Notes under the pieces: model-generated | Seen by the model: the letters and a program-made list of their open reading frames with translations, nothing else | Database searches by the model: none | What the model was told of the DNA's origin: nothing | Translations under genes and position numbers: made by a program | Part shown: piece by piece, positions 17,927 through 28,704 of the stretch | Position numbering within the stretch: position 1 is the first letter of the stretch | How the letters are laid out: each line of letters starts with the position of its first letter | DNA from: Thermoflexus sp. | Lineage (GTDB): Bacteria; Chloroflexota; Anaerolineae; B4-G1; SLSP01 | Direction: 5' to 3' | Length of the DNA: 32,957 nucleotides | Assembly (NCBI GenBank): GCA_020722365.1 | Contig: DYKY01000023.1 | Location: forward strand, 1-32,957

Positions 17927-20900
17927 GTGAAAGGGTTGCAGGCGCTCAGCACACGACTGTTGGCCGTTTCCAGCGTGGAATCCCTGTGGGAGATCACGCT
18001 TGAGGAAGCGGTGCAATGGTGCAAGGCCGACGCGGGCGCGTGGATTTGGACTGCCCGTCCTGGGACGTCCGTTCCCACAGTTGGCCCGGTGTATGGCGCT
18101 GCAACGTGTGATTTCTCTGCCTGGCAAGTTGCGCTGCTGCACGATGAAACTGCTGGGGAAGCGCGATGTTGGGGTCTTCCCGAAGGGATGTTCGATTTCG
18201 CGTTAAGCGTTCCTCTATCGGGCGAAATTTGGAATGGTTGGCTTGTCTTGGCGCGGCAAGCGTCATTCACGGAGGACGATGTGGAACGCGCCGGCGGCGT
18301 TGTCGCTTTGGCGCAAATTGCGGTTGCTGGAATGGGGCGGTATGCAGGCGTCGATCAAACGCGCGCCTACCAGGTGCAGGAATTGGAAACTGTACAGCGG
18401 ATGGGGCATTTGATCGGCGAAAGCCTCAATTTGAAGGCTATGTTGGATGTGATCCTGGAGGCGTTGGCGGGATTGATCCCCTACGATGCGGGAGAAATCA
18501 CGCTCTTCGACGCCGAAGAGGGCGTCTTGCGCAGCCAGGCTTACCGTTCCAATGATGCGGCGCGCCGCGCCGCGCAGGTCAAGGGTACTGCCTACCGGCT
18601 CGATGAAGGATTGAGCGGGTGGCTGGCGCGCTCCCGTAAACCGTTGTTGATTGCTGACTTATTGGCAGAGGACATCACCGAACCGAAGGACGAAACGCTC
18701 AAACTGTGGGCGCGCTCTTTCCTGGGGGTCCCCCTGTTGGCGCGCGGCGAGTTGGTGGGGACGTTGGAAATTGCGGCGGCCAAGCCGGGACAGTTCACCG
18801 CACACCACCAGAAATTGGCCGAGATTTTCGGCGGGCAGGCGGCGATTGCGATTGAGAACGCGCAATTGTACTCCCAGACCGACGCCGAACTGCGCCGTCG
18901 TCTCGAAGCCCTGGAGGCGCTACAACGCATCACGCGCGATATCACTGCGACGATTGACCTGGACTATATCCTCAACGGTGTTTTGGAAGAAGCAATCCGA
19001 TTTAGCCAGGCTACAGCGGGTTTGATCGCGCTTTCCGATGGGGAAAGCTTTGAATTGCGCGCTCGCCGTGGTTACGCGGATGCGGATTTGGATGACCTGC
19101 GCGACTCGCTGGGTTCGGAGTTTTTGGCTCGCCAGGAAACGATGTACATTCCTGATGTGCAGCAGTTGCCCAATGCTGAATCATTTCCCCCTGGCGCGCG
19201 CGCTTTGCTGGTGGAACCGGTCTTCTACGAAGAACGTCTGGCGGCGGCCATCCTGGTGCAATCAGACCAGCCGGCGGCCTTTACCCCGGCGGTCTTGGAG
19301 TTCATCGCTGGACTGGCGGCTCAAACTTCCATCGCGGTGGGAAACACGCGACGTTACCAGGAGCAACTGGAACGCGGCGAGTTGATGCACAAGCGCGCCG
19401 AACAGATGGCGCTGCTGTTGGAAGTCTCGCGCACGCTGCGCTCAGACCGCCCTCTGGAAGAGACGCTGCTCGATATTGCCTACGCGGTACAGGAAGGCAC
19501 TGGATTCAACATTGTGTTGATCAGCGTGGTGGAAGGTGTGACGCTGCGCCGGGTGGCCGGTGCTGGGATTCCGCTGGCGCGTCTGGAGCAAATGAAGCAG
19601 GTGCGCCATTCCTGGGCGCGCATCCAATCGCTGTTTCAAGAACGCTTCCGGCTGGGACGCTGTTACTACATTCCGGCGGAGCATTACGAGAGCGTTATGG
19701 ATGGGCTGGACGTCTTCGTGCCGGGGACCGAGGAGGTTGTGGCGCGCCAGCCGGGTATGTGGCATCCGAAAGACTCGTTTATCACGCCACTGTACGGCAG
19801 CCATGGGGAAATCGTCGGGATGATGTCGGTCGACGATCCTCTTGACCGGCGTGCGCCTACGGCGCTGACCGCTGAGGTGATTGAGGTCTTCGCGGCGCAG
19901 GTCGCTTTGGCCATTGAAAACAGCCATCTGGTCGAGGACTTGCGCCGCCAGCTTAACACCTTGCGCCTGTTCAACGAGTTAAGCCGCTCCATCACCACCA
20001 AGCTCGATTTGCCTTTGGTTTTGAACACCGTCGTGCAGTCGGTGACGAACCTGTTGGGCTATGACTACGCTACGATTTTCCTGGAAGACAAAATCAGTGC
20101 GTCACAGGCGACGCCGCGTTTCTTGCCGCTGGCGACTTCCGGGTATGCGCTGGATCTGGTGGATGAGAGCGCCTTCGAGCGGCGCGTGGGGCGGGTCGTG
20201 CAAACCGGAATGCCACTGGTGATCGAGGATGCGGTTGCCGATCCGCGCTACAAGGCCGGGCCGGTGAGCATCGGCTCGTCGCTGATGGTGCCGTTGATGG
20301 TAGAAGGGCGTTCGGTGGGCGTGCTCGTCGCCGATCGTAAGGTCACAGGGGATTTCACCCCTACCGAAGTCGCCACGTTGACCGCGTTGGCCGACCAGGT
20401 GGCGGTAGCCGTCGAGAACGCGCGCCTCTTCGAAGAGGTGACGCGCTTCAACGAGGAATTGGAATTGCGCGTTGCCGAGCGCACGCGCGAATTGGCCGAA
20501 GCCTTGGAGGGATTGCGCTTGCAACGCGACCGCTCCAACGTCCTCTACCACATCGCTTCCGAATTGGTTGCCAGCCTGGATATAGATCGCGTGCTCAGCC
20601 AGGCGCTGTCGCTGCTGCAAAAGGCTGTCAGAGCCTCGCGGAGCGCCGTGATTTTGCTCGATAACAACACCGGCAAATTGTTCTATCGCGCCGCCATCGG
20701 GCACACTGAGCCAATCCCGCCGGGTGGACGCCTTGCGCCCTTTAACCGGCAGGATGGCGTTATTGGATGGGTCTTCGCCAACAGGAAAGCATTGATTATT
20801 CCCAATGCGCTGCAGGACAAGCGTTGCGCGATAGGCATCGACCGTTCCGTGCGCTCGGTTTTGGCCGCGCCGATCGTGGGTGGGGCCGGGGAATCGCTCG

Positions 20901-22930
20901 GTGTTATTCTGATGCAATCGCCTGTGGAGAACGTCTTCGACGAGCCGGAACTGCGTCTCGTTGAGGCGGCGGCGGTGCAGTTGGGCAACGCGCTCAACAA
21001 CGCCGAATTGTATCGTCTGATCCGCGAGCAGGCTGAGCGCGTTGGCAGCATGTTGCGCGCGCAGCAGATCGAGGCGGCGAAGAACCAGGCCATCCTCGAA
21101 GGTATCGCCGACGGCGTGATGGTGGCCGACGAGAACGGCAAGGTCATCTTGTTCAACGCGGCGGCTGAACGCATCCTCTCGATTGCGCGCGAACAGGCAT
21201 TAGGCCGCCCGCAGGATGGTATTATAGGGCTTTACGGCAGCGCCGCACGCGAGTGGTTGGCGCAGATCGACCAATGGCGGCAGAATCCCGGCGCTTATGG
21301 CACGGAAGAGTTCCTGGTCCATCGCATGGAAGTGGAGCGGCGCTTTGTCAGCGTTCACTTGTCGCCGGTTGTCTCGCCGTCGCAAGAGTTTCTCGGCGTC
21401 GTCTCGGTCTTCCGCGACATCACATCCGAAGTGGAAGCCGACCGCGCCAAGAGCGACTTCGTGTCCACCGTCTCCCACGAACTGCGCACGCCGATGACGT
21501 CGATTGTGGGCTACGTCGATCTCGTCTTGATGGGCGCAACCGGGGCGTTATCGGATATGCAACGCGATTTTCTGAAGCGGGTGAGGACCAACGCCGAGCG
21601 CCTGACCACGTTGGTCAATGATCTGCTCGACATTTCCCGCATTGAGACGGGGCGCGTGGTGTTACAACTGGCGCCGGTCGCCATAGGGGACATTGTCAAG
21701 CAGGTGGTGGATCTGGTGCAGCCCAAGGTAGAGGAAAAGGAGCAGCGGCTTTACACCATCCTGCCTGCTGGTCTTCCCAAGGTGTACGGTGATCGCGACC
21801 GTCTGGCGCAGATTTTGACCAACATCGTCGGCAATGCCTACAAATACACGCCCGTGGGCGGCGAGATTGGCGTCCACGCTTACGTTCGGGATGCCAAGAT
21901 GTACGTGGCCGTATCCGATACAGGCATTGGTATTGCGCCTAAAAACCAGAAGAAGCTTTTCTCACGTTTCTACCGGGTCGAGGACGATCCCGCCGTCTAT
22001 GAGGTATCCGGGACGGGTCTGGGATTGGCGATCTCGCTGTCGCTGATCCAGATGCATGGCGGTAACATTTCACTGGACAGCGTGTTGGGGAAAGGTAGTA
22101 CCTTCACCTTCTCCGTGCCGCTGGCCGAAGGCGAACCGGCCGCGGATGTTGGCACGCCGCCGCCGCGCATCGCCGGAGAAGCTCAGGTGACGGTGTTGGT
22201 GGTTGAAGATGATCGGGAAAGCTCCGATTTGCTCAAGTTGATGTTGCAGCGCGAGGACATCGAATTCCTGACCGCGAGTTCTGGCGAGCAGGCGCTGCAC
22301 ATCGCGCGCGAAAAGCACCCCGACTTGATTACGCTGGACATCCGTCTGCCAGACCTGGACGGGTTCGAGGTATTGCAGTTGCTCAAACGCGACGTCGATA
22401 CGGCGGACATCCCGGTGGTCATCGTCTCGGTGACGCAGGACCGGCAGCGCGGACTGCGGATGGGTGCGACAGAATTCCTGGTCAAACCCCTGGACGAACA
22501 GCGGCTGCGTGAGGTTATCCTGCCGTTGCTCGATCGCCGGGAAACCGTGGTGGTCGCCGGGGATGATCGCCGTTTGCTCGATCCGCTGCGGGCGGCGCTA
22601 CACGTCCGTGGATTGAACGTCCGCACAGCCCGGCGCGGCGAGAGCGCGCTCGATCTGGTGCGCGGAACGCATCCGGCGGTCGTCGTGGTGGATCAACAGT
22701 TGCCTGATATGGATGGCTATCAGATCGTGGAATCTCTCCGGCAGGACGCAAGTATGGTCAGCGTGCCGGTGATACTATTGACCGAGGACGCGGCGCACGG
22801 GGAGCATCGTTGGAATGGCGGTGATGGCGCCGGGCCGGTACAGTTAATCGTCAAACCGTTTTCCGTTGAGGAACTTGCGGCCAGTATTGCCGGTCTTATT
22901 CAGGGAAACAGTGTGTTGAAGGAGTCGTGA
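17927..22930 (+). CDS. Giant hybrid sensor histidine kinase: multiple GAF, PAS, HisKA, HATPase_c, two REC domains
   Basis: Repeated GAF-like blocks ending AIAIENAQLY, SIAVGNTRRY, ALAIENSHLV, AVAVENARLF, LGNALNNAELY; PAS GVMVADENGKVILFNAAAERIL; H-box SHELRTPMTSIVGY; GTGLGLAIS; REC VTVLVVEDDRESSDLL and VVVAGDDRRLLDPL. Confidence 0.93.
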   Translation: MKGLQALSTRLLAVSSVESLWEITLEEAVQWCKADAGAWIWTARPGTSVPTVGPVYGAATCDFSAWQVALLHDETAGEARCWGLPEGMFDFALSVPLSGEIWNGWLVLARQASFTEDDVERAGGVVALAQIAVAGMGRYAGVDQTRAYQVQELETVQRMGHLIGESLNLKAMLDVILEALAGLIPYDAGEITLFDAEEGVLRSQAYRSNDAARRAAQVKGTAYRLDEGLSGWLARSRKPLLIADLLAEDITEPKDETLKLWARSFLGVPLLARGELVGTLEIAAAKPGQFTAHHQKLAEIFGGQAAIAIENAQLYSQTDAELRRRLEALEALQRITRDITATIDLDYILNGVLEEAIRFSQATAGLIALSDGESFELRARRGYADADLDDLRDSLGSEFLARQETMYIPDVQQLPNAESFPPGARALLVEPVFYEERLAAAILVQSDQPAAFTPAVLEFIAGLAAQTSIAVGNTRRYQEQLERGELMHKRAEQMALLLEVSRTLRSDRPLEETLLDIAYAVQEGTGFNIVLISVVEGVTLRRVAGAGIPLARLEQMKQVRHSWARIQSLFQERFRLGRCYYIPAEHYESVMDGLDVFVPGTEEVVARQPGMWHPKDSFITPLYGSHGEIVGMMSVDDPLDRRAPTALTAEVIEVFAAQVALAIENSHLVEDLRRQLNTLRLFNELSRSITTKLDLPLVLNTVVQSVTNLLGYDYATIFLEDKISASQATPRFLPLATSGYALDLVDESAFERRVGRVVQTGMPLVIEDAVADPRYKAGPVSIGSSLMVPLMVEGRSVGVLVADRKVTGDFTPTEVATLTALADQVAVAVENARLFEEVTRFNEELELRVAERTRELAEALEGLRLQRDRSNVLYHIASELVASLDIDRVLSQALSLLQKAVRASRSAVILLDNNTGKLFYRAAIGHTEPIPPGGRLAPFNRQDGVIGWVFANRKALIIPNALQDKRCAIGIDRSVRSVLAAPIVGGAGESLGVILMQSPVENVFDEPELRLVEAAAVQLGNALNNAELYRLIREQAERVGSMLRAQQIEAAKNQAILEGIADGVMVADENGKVILFNAAAERILSIAREQALGRPQDGIIGLYGSAAREWLAQIDQWRQNPGAYGTEEFLVHRMEVERRFVSVHLSPVVSPSQEFLGVVSVFRDITSEVEADRAKSDFVSTVSHELRTPMTSIVGYVDLVLMGATGALSDMQRDFLKRVRTNAERLTTLVNDLLDISRIETGRVVLQLAPVAIGDIVKQVVDLVQPKVEEKEQRLYTILPAGLPKVYGDRDRLAQILTNIVGNAYKYTPVGGEIGVHAYVRDAKMYVAVSDTGIGIAPKNQKKLFSRFYRVEDDPAVYEVSGTGLGLAISLSLIQMHGGNISLDSVLGKGSTFTFSVPLAEGEPAADVGTPPPRIAGEAQVTVLVVEDDRESSDLLKLMLQREDIEFLTASSGEQALHIAREKHPDLITLDIRLPDLDGFEVLQLLKRDVDTADIPVVIVSVTQDRQRGLRMGATEFLVKPLDEQRLREVILPLLDRRETVVVAGDDRRLLDPLRAALHVRGLNVRTARRGESALDLVRGTHPAVVVVDQQLPDMDGYQIVESLRQDASMVSVPVILLTEDAAHGEHRWNGGDGAGPVQLIVKPFSVEELAASIAGLIQGNSVLKES

Positions 22931-22932
22931 AC

Positions 22933-23310
22933 ATGGTCAAAATCTTGGTCGCAGAAGACGAGCGTGACATCCGAGAATTGATTGCATTTACCCTGCGTTT
23001 TGGTGGATTCGAGGTGGAATTGGCGAGCAACGGCGCAGAAGCGTTGGAAAAAGCAGCGGATGCCATCCCCGATCTGATTTTGATGGATGTGCGGATGCCA
23101 CGGATGACCGGGTATCAGGCATGTGAAGCATTGAAAGAAAACCCGGACACGCGAGATATTCCCGTGGTTTTCCTTTCTGCGAAGGGCCAGGAGAGCGAAA
23201 TCCAAGAAGGCCTGGAAGTTGGGGCGATGGAATACATCCTTAAACCTTTTGCGCCGGACGAGCTCACCGCGCAAGTGCACAGGATTCTGCAGGAAATTGG
23301 CAAGGCGTGA
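22933..23310 (+). CDS. Stand-alone REC-domain response regulator
   Basis: VKILVAEDERDIRELI, LILMDVRMPRMTGYQACEAL, VVFLSAKGQ, ILKPFAPDEL. Confidence 0.92.
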   Translation: MVKILVAEDERDIRELIAFTLRFGGFEVELASNGAEALEKAADAIPDLILMDVRMPRMTGYQACEALKENPDTRDIPVVFLSAKGQESEIQEGLEVGAMEYILKPFAPDELTAQVHRILQEIGKA

Positions 23311-23332
23311 CGGATAAAGTGGAGCGCAGTCT

Positions 23333-24118
23333 ATGAGTGCGATTATCCTCGAAAGCAGCCTCGTCCATTACGAGGCTCTAGGACGTGGCAAGCCGTTGCT
23401 GTTTCTCCACGATTGGCTTGGTTCGTGGCGCTACTGGGTGCCCACGATGGTCGACATGTCCTCTTCCCACCGTGCGTATGCCCTCGATTTTTGGGGTTTT
23501 GGCGATTCGGATAAGGTGGTGACGCGGTACAGCATCCCCGGATATGTGGGGCAGGTTAAGCTTTTTATGGACCAGATGGGGATTGGCAGCGTGCCGATCA
23601 TTGGCCACGGTCTAGGTGGGGCGGTGGGGGCGCATTTTGCTATGACGCACCCTGAGCACGTCGAACAATTGCTGATGGTTTGCACACCTTTGGCGAGCAG
23701 CGATATTGCTCGCTCCTTGAGCGGCTACACTGGCGGCGAAAATCCGGCCAAAGTTATCCTGGGGCGCCGTCTGAAAACGTATGAAAAAGTTATTGAGGCC
23801 GGAAAAACCGATGCCAACGCCGTGGTGCAGAGCGTGAAGTCGGTGCTGGACCACAATCTTCTGGAGGTTGTGGAAAAACTGGACATACCGGTGTTGTTGG
23901 TCTGTGGTCGGGAAGACCCCATCATCCAGGTGCCAGATGAAGAGGTGTTAGAAGATCTGGATTATAACGTGTACCCGTTTATTTTTGAGACGGCGCAGCA
24001 TTATCCGATGTTGGAGGAAACCAATAAATTCAACCGGTTGCTGCGGGATTTCCTGGTTTACAAGGATAAGTGGGACGAGATCGAAGTAAAGGACGAGTGG
24101 AAACGTCGTATGCGTTAG
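23333..24118 (+). CDS. Alpha/beta hydrolase-fold protein (paralog 2), nucleophile Ser replaced by Gly
   Basis: RGKPLLFLHDWLGSWRYW, ALDFWGFGDSDK; nucleophile elbow reads GHGLGG (att ggc cac ggt cta ggt ggg), not GHSxGG. Asp (GREDPII) and His (ETAQHYPML) positions are retained. Confidence 0.85.
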   Translation: MSAIILESSLVHYEALGRGKPLLFLHDWLGSWRYWVPTMVDMSSSHRAYALDFWGFGDSDKVVTRYSIPGYVGQVKLFMDQMGIGSVPIIGHGLGGAVGAHFAMTHPEHVEQLLMVCTPLASSDIARSLSGYTGGENPAKVILGRRLKTYEKVIEAGKTDANAVVQSVKSVLDHNLLEVVEKLDIPVLLVCGREDPIIQVPDEEVLEDLDYNVYPFIFETAQHYPMLEETNKFNRLLRDFLVYKDKWDEIEVKDEWKRRMR

Positions 24119-24124
24119 TTAGCC

Positions 24125-24222
24125 AGACTACAAAAGTCTTACGCGATAGCGGGTTGACTCAATTTCCAGGTTCCGCACACGAGTTTTGAAAGTGCAAATA
24201 TGCGTTGAGACTTTTGTAGTCT
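24125..24222. mobile_element. MITE-like element A (98 bp) with perfect 15-bp terminal inverted repeats AGACTACAAAAGTCT
   Basis: 24125-24139 AGACTACAAAAGTCT and 24208-24222 AGACTTTTGTAGTCT; the same ends occur at 25743-25838. Confidence 0.7.
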
Positions 24223-24244
24223 TTACTACGTGGATGGTAGACCG

Positions 24245-25018
24245 ATGATAAAAACGACTGTGAGCGCCGATCCCTGGGCTGTGGGATGGATGGTGCGGGG
24301 CCTGGTCCTGCTGGCCCTCCTCGCGGCCTTCGGCGTACCGATGGGGGTGATCCCGATCATCGCGGTGGAGTCCGACCTCACCATGCCAGACCCTGAACAT
24401 ACCGGTTTGGTTGTGATCCCACTCAACGCGCCCACACCCACTGCGACAGCGGTTCCCGCGCCGTCCCTCACGGTCACGCCACACACGCCGCATGTCGGCA
24501 TCATCGCCGGACATAGCGGCAACGACAGCGGCGCGGTTTGCCCCGATGGGTTGCAGGAAGTGGATGTGAACCGCGAAATTGCGCGCCGGGTGGTTGCGCT
24601 GCTGACGCAGCGTGGATGGAATGTCGATTTGCTCGATGAATTCGACGTGCGTCTCAACGGTTATCAGGCCGATGCGCTGCTTTCGATTCACGCCGATTCC
24701 TGCAATGTGCCGGGTAAATCCGGCTTCAAAATTACGCGTGCTGAGGCCGGCTTTCAACCCCTTTCGGCGGATGTACTTGTGGACTGTATCACACGTTATT
24801 ACGCGGAACGCACCGGATTGGCATTTGATCCCTATACCATCACCTACGATATGACGCGCTACCATGCTTATTACGAAATCGACCATAACACCCCCGCCGC
24901 TATTATTGAGACCGGCTTTATGCTGGACGACCGCGAAATTTTAACGCAACGTCCCGACGTGGTGGCTGGAGGGATTGTAGATGGCATGGTGTGCTTCATC
25001 GAAGGTGAATCCCCTTAA
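24245..25018 (+). CDS. N-acetylmuramoyl-L-alanine amidase (Amidase_3) with N-terminal hydrophobic anchor
   Basis: VGIIAGHSGNDSGAVCPDGLQEVDVNREIARRVV, ADALLSIHADSC, AAIIETGFMLDDREIL; N-terminal GLVLLALLAAFGVPMGV. Confidence 0.85.
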   Translation: MIKTTVSADPWAVGWMVRGLVLLALLAAFGVPMGVIPIIAVESDLTMPDPEHTGLVVIPLNAPTPTATAVPAPSLTVTPHTPHVGIIAGHSGNDSGAVCPDGLQEVDVNREIARRVVALLTQRGWNVDLLDEFDVRLNGYQADALLSIHADSCNVPGKSGFKITRAEAGFQPLSADVLVDCITRYYAERTGLAFDPYTITYDMTRYHAYYEIDHNTPAAIIETGFMLDDREILTQRPDVVAGGIVDGMVCFIEGESP

Positions 25019-25181
25019 CCCCCTTGTCTTGCTGTGGCCGGTCTCCCGACCGCGCCTCCCCCAGGTTCTGATACCGCACGACGCAAATAGCTTCCCAGTT
25101 TATGCTGGCCAGGGATCATCGGATCCAGGCGTGGATCGCGGATCTGGCGATCTGCTTTGAGTCTAGCTACCTGTCTCGAAT

Positions 25182-25209
25182 TTGCACTTTGTGCTGATCG
25201 GGGTACAAT
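25182..25209 (+). promoter_or_regulatory. Candidate sigma70-type promoter of ssb
   Basis: TTGCAC, 16-nt spacer, TACAAT. Confidence 0.5.
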
Positions 25210-25256
25210 TTATTTGGTTTGTACATCTTTCCCCATAGTGCAAAGGAGGCGAGGCA

Positions 25257-25679
25257 ATGGCATATCAAAAGCTGATCATCGTTGGTAATTTGGGCCGTGA
25301 CCCAGAGATGCGTTACATGCCGGATGGAACACCGGTGACTACGCTGAGCGTCGCGACGAATCGCAAATGGAACAATCCCGATGGTTCGAAGGGTGAGGAG
25401 ACGACGTGGTTCCGCGTGACCGCATGGCGCAAGACTGCAGAAATCGCCGCTCAGTATCTAACCAAAGGCCAGCAGGTAATGATCGAAGGTCGTCTGACGC
25501 CGGATCGCGCCACAGGCGGCCCCAAGATCTGGACGCGTCAGGATGGTACGCCTGGCGCGAATTACGACGTGACAGCGGATCGGTTGGTGCTGCTTGGCGG
25601 TCGCGGCGAGGCGGCAGGCGCTCCGGGCGCGGCGGAAGCCCCCGAAGAGTACGAGGCAGAAGGCGGCATTCCTTTCTAA
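25257..25679 (+). CDS. ssb: Single-stranded DNA-binding protein
   Basis: MAYQKLIIVGNLGRDPEMRYMPDGTPVTTLSVATNRKW, ETTWFRVTAWRKTAEIAAQYLTKGQQVMIEGRL, acidic tail ending GGIPF. SD AAGGAGG. Confidence 0.96.
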   Translation: MAYQKLIIVGNLGRDPEMRYMPDGTPVTTLSVATNRKWNNPDGSKGEETTWFRVTAWRKTAEIAAQYLTKGQQVMIEGRLTPDRATGGPKIWTRQDGTPGANYDVTADRLVLLGGRGEAAGAPGAAEAPEEYEAEGGIPF

Positions 25680-25706
25680 AGGTGGGAGGGCTGTTTGACG
25701 GAATAT

Positions 25707-25740
25707 ACAGAGGGGCGTATGTGCCCCTCTGTTCTTTGTC
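25707..25740 (+). terminator. Rho-independent-type terminator after ssb
   Basis: ACAGAGGGGC gtatgt GCCCCTCTGT followed by TCTTTGTC. Confidence 0.8.
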
Positions 25741-25742
25741 AT

Positions 25743-25838
25743 AGATTACAAAAGTCTCACAAGGAGCCTGGTTGCGCAAATACTTTCGCTGAACACGTGA
25801 TCTGCACGTCCCAATACGTGCCGAGACTTTTGTAGTCT
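25743..25838. mobile_element. MITE-like element B (96 bp), ends AGATTACAAAAGTCT / AGACTTTTGTAGTCT
   Basis: Same terminal motif (one mismatch in left arm) and nearly the same length as 24125-24222; internal sequence diverged. Confidence 0.7.
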
Positions 25839-25859
25839 GACTTTATGGCGTGGTATAAT
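25830..25859 (+). promoter_or_regulatory. Candidate promoter with -35 inside the right end of MITE-like element B
   Basis: TTGTAG (25830-25835), 18-nt spacer, TATAAT (25854-25859). Confidence 0.45.
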
Positions 25860-25869
25860 GGAGGTACTT

Positions 25870-26187
25870 ATGTCAGCAAAACCGAAATCGCTCAACGTTG
25901 AATTGCCCGCCGGGCTGGAGCCTATCTACGCCAACTTCGCGCTGATCTCCCATTCCCCTTCCGAAATCATCATGGACCTGGCGCAGATGCTGCCCAACCA
26001 GCCGCAGGTGCGGGTGAAGGCGCGCGTGGTGGTCACACCCCTGAACGCCAAGTTGCTGCTCGGCGCGCTGCAGGATAATCTCGCCAAGTATGAGGCCAAC
26101 TATGGTGAGATTGTGGTTCCCGGCCACGGCGATGACCTGGCCCGTGAGTTCTTCGGCGGCGTACGTCCGCCGGATGGGGGAAGTTAA
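25870..26187 (+). CDS. DUF3467 family protein
   Basis: LNVELPAGLEPIYANFALISHSPSEIIMDLAQMLP...VRVKARVVVTPLNAKLLLGALQDNLAKYEANYGEI. ATG at 25870 preceded by GGAGGT; the supplied ORF starts at 25858. Confidence 0.85.
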   Translation: MSAKPKSLNVELPAGLEPIYANFALISHSPSEIIMDLAQMLPNQPQVRVKARVVVTPLNAKLLLGALQDNLAKYEANYGEIVVPGHGDDLAREFFGGVRPPDGGS

Positions 26188-26188
26188 C

Positions 26189-26830
26189 ATGACAGACAAA
26201 CTGCAACTCTGGTTGGATCAATTGTCCGAGGCCGCGCAGGCCGACCTGGAAGCGCGCAATCAGGCCCGCGACGAGGCGCTCAACAAAAGCCGCGAGCTGA
26301 TCCGGCTGTGTTCCAGCGCCATCCGCGCGGGCCACCGCGACATCTGGGACGAGGCCAACGACCTGCTCACCCAGGCCGAGGCCGTGGGCCGCGAGATGCA
26401 GGCGCTCTTGGCGCCTTTCCCCGATTTGTTCTATGCCGGTTACACGCAGGATGCGCTCAAAGAGCTGGTTGAAGCGCGGATCACGCTGGCGCTGATCTCC
26501 GACGGCGCATTGCCGGCGGTGGATGCGCTGACCGTTCCCTACAACACCTATCTCAACGGCGTGTGTGAGGCGGCCAGCGAGCTGCGGCGGCGTTGCCTCG
26601 ACGTGATGCGCCAGGGCGCGATGGACGAGGCCGAGCGGTTGCTGGCAGCGATGGATGCTGCCTACGAAGTCTTGATGTCGTTTAGCTACCCCGACGCGAT
26701 CACCGGCGGCCTGCGCCACCGCGTGGATCAACTGCGCGGCGTGTTGGAGCGCACGCGCGGCGATCTCACCAACAGCGCCCAGATGCAGCGCCTCCTGCGC
26801 GCCCTCGAAGACGCCGAAACGCGCGGATAA
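26189..26830 (+). CDS. Translin/TRAX family protein
   Basis: SRELIRLCSSAIRAGHRD, KELVEARITLALI, YLNGVCEAASELRRRCLD, and C-terminal SYPDAITGGLRHRVDQLRGVLERTRGDL match the recalled translin layout. Start at the ATG 26189 directly after the DUF3467 stop. Confidence 0.8.
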   Translation: MTDKLQLWLDQLSEAAQADLEARNQARDEALNKSRELIRLCSSAIRAGHRDIWDEANDLLTQAEAVGREMQALLAPFPDLFYAGYTQDALKELVEARITLALISDGALPAVDALTVPYNTYLNGVCEAASELRRRCLDVMRQGAMDEAERLLAAMDAAYEVLMSFSYPDAITGGLRHRVDQLRGVLERTRGDLTNSAQMQRLLRALEDAETRG

Positions 26831-26833
26831 GGT

Positions 26834-26861
26834 TTGACAGACATCGAAAATCGTTTATAAG
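26834..26861 (+). promoter_or_regulatory. Candidate strong sigma70-type promoter of sat-cysC
   Basis: Consensus TTGACA (26834-26839), 16-nt spacer, TATAAG (26856-26861). Confidence 0.65.
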
Positions 26862-26889
26862 AGCACTGATACGTAATGCATGATGCGTG

Positions 26890-28704
<1,815 letters not shown>

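Noticed and set aside
25039-25052. CGGTC-tccc-GACCG hairpin after the amidase gene
   Set aside because: Only a 5-bp stem and no T-tract; weak as a terminator.
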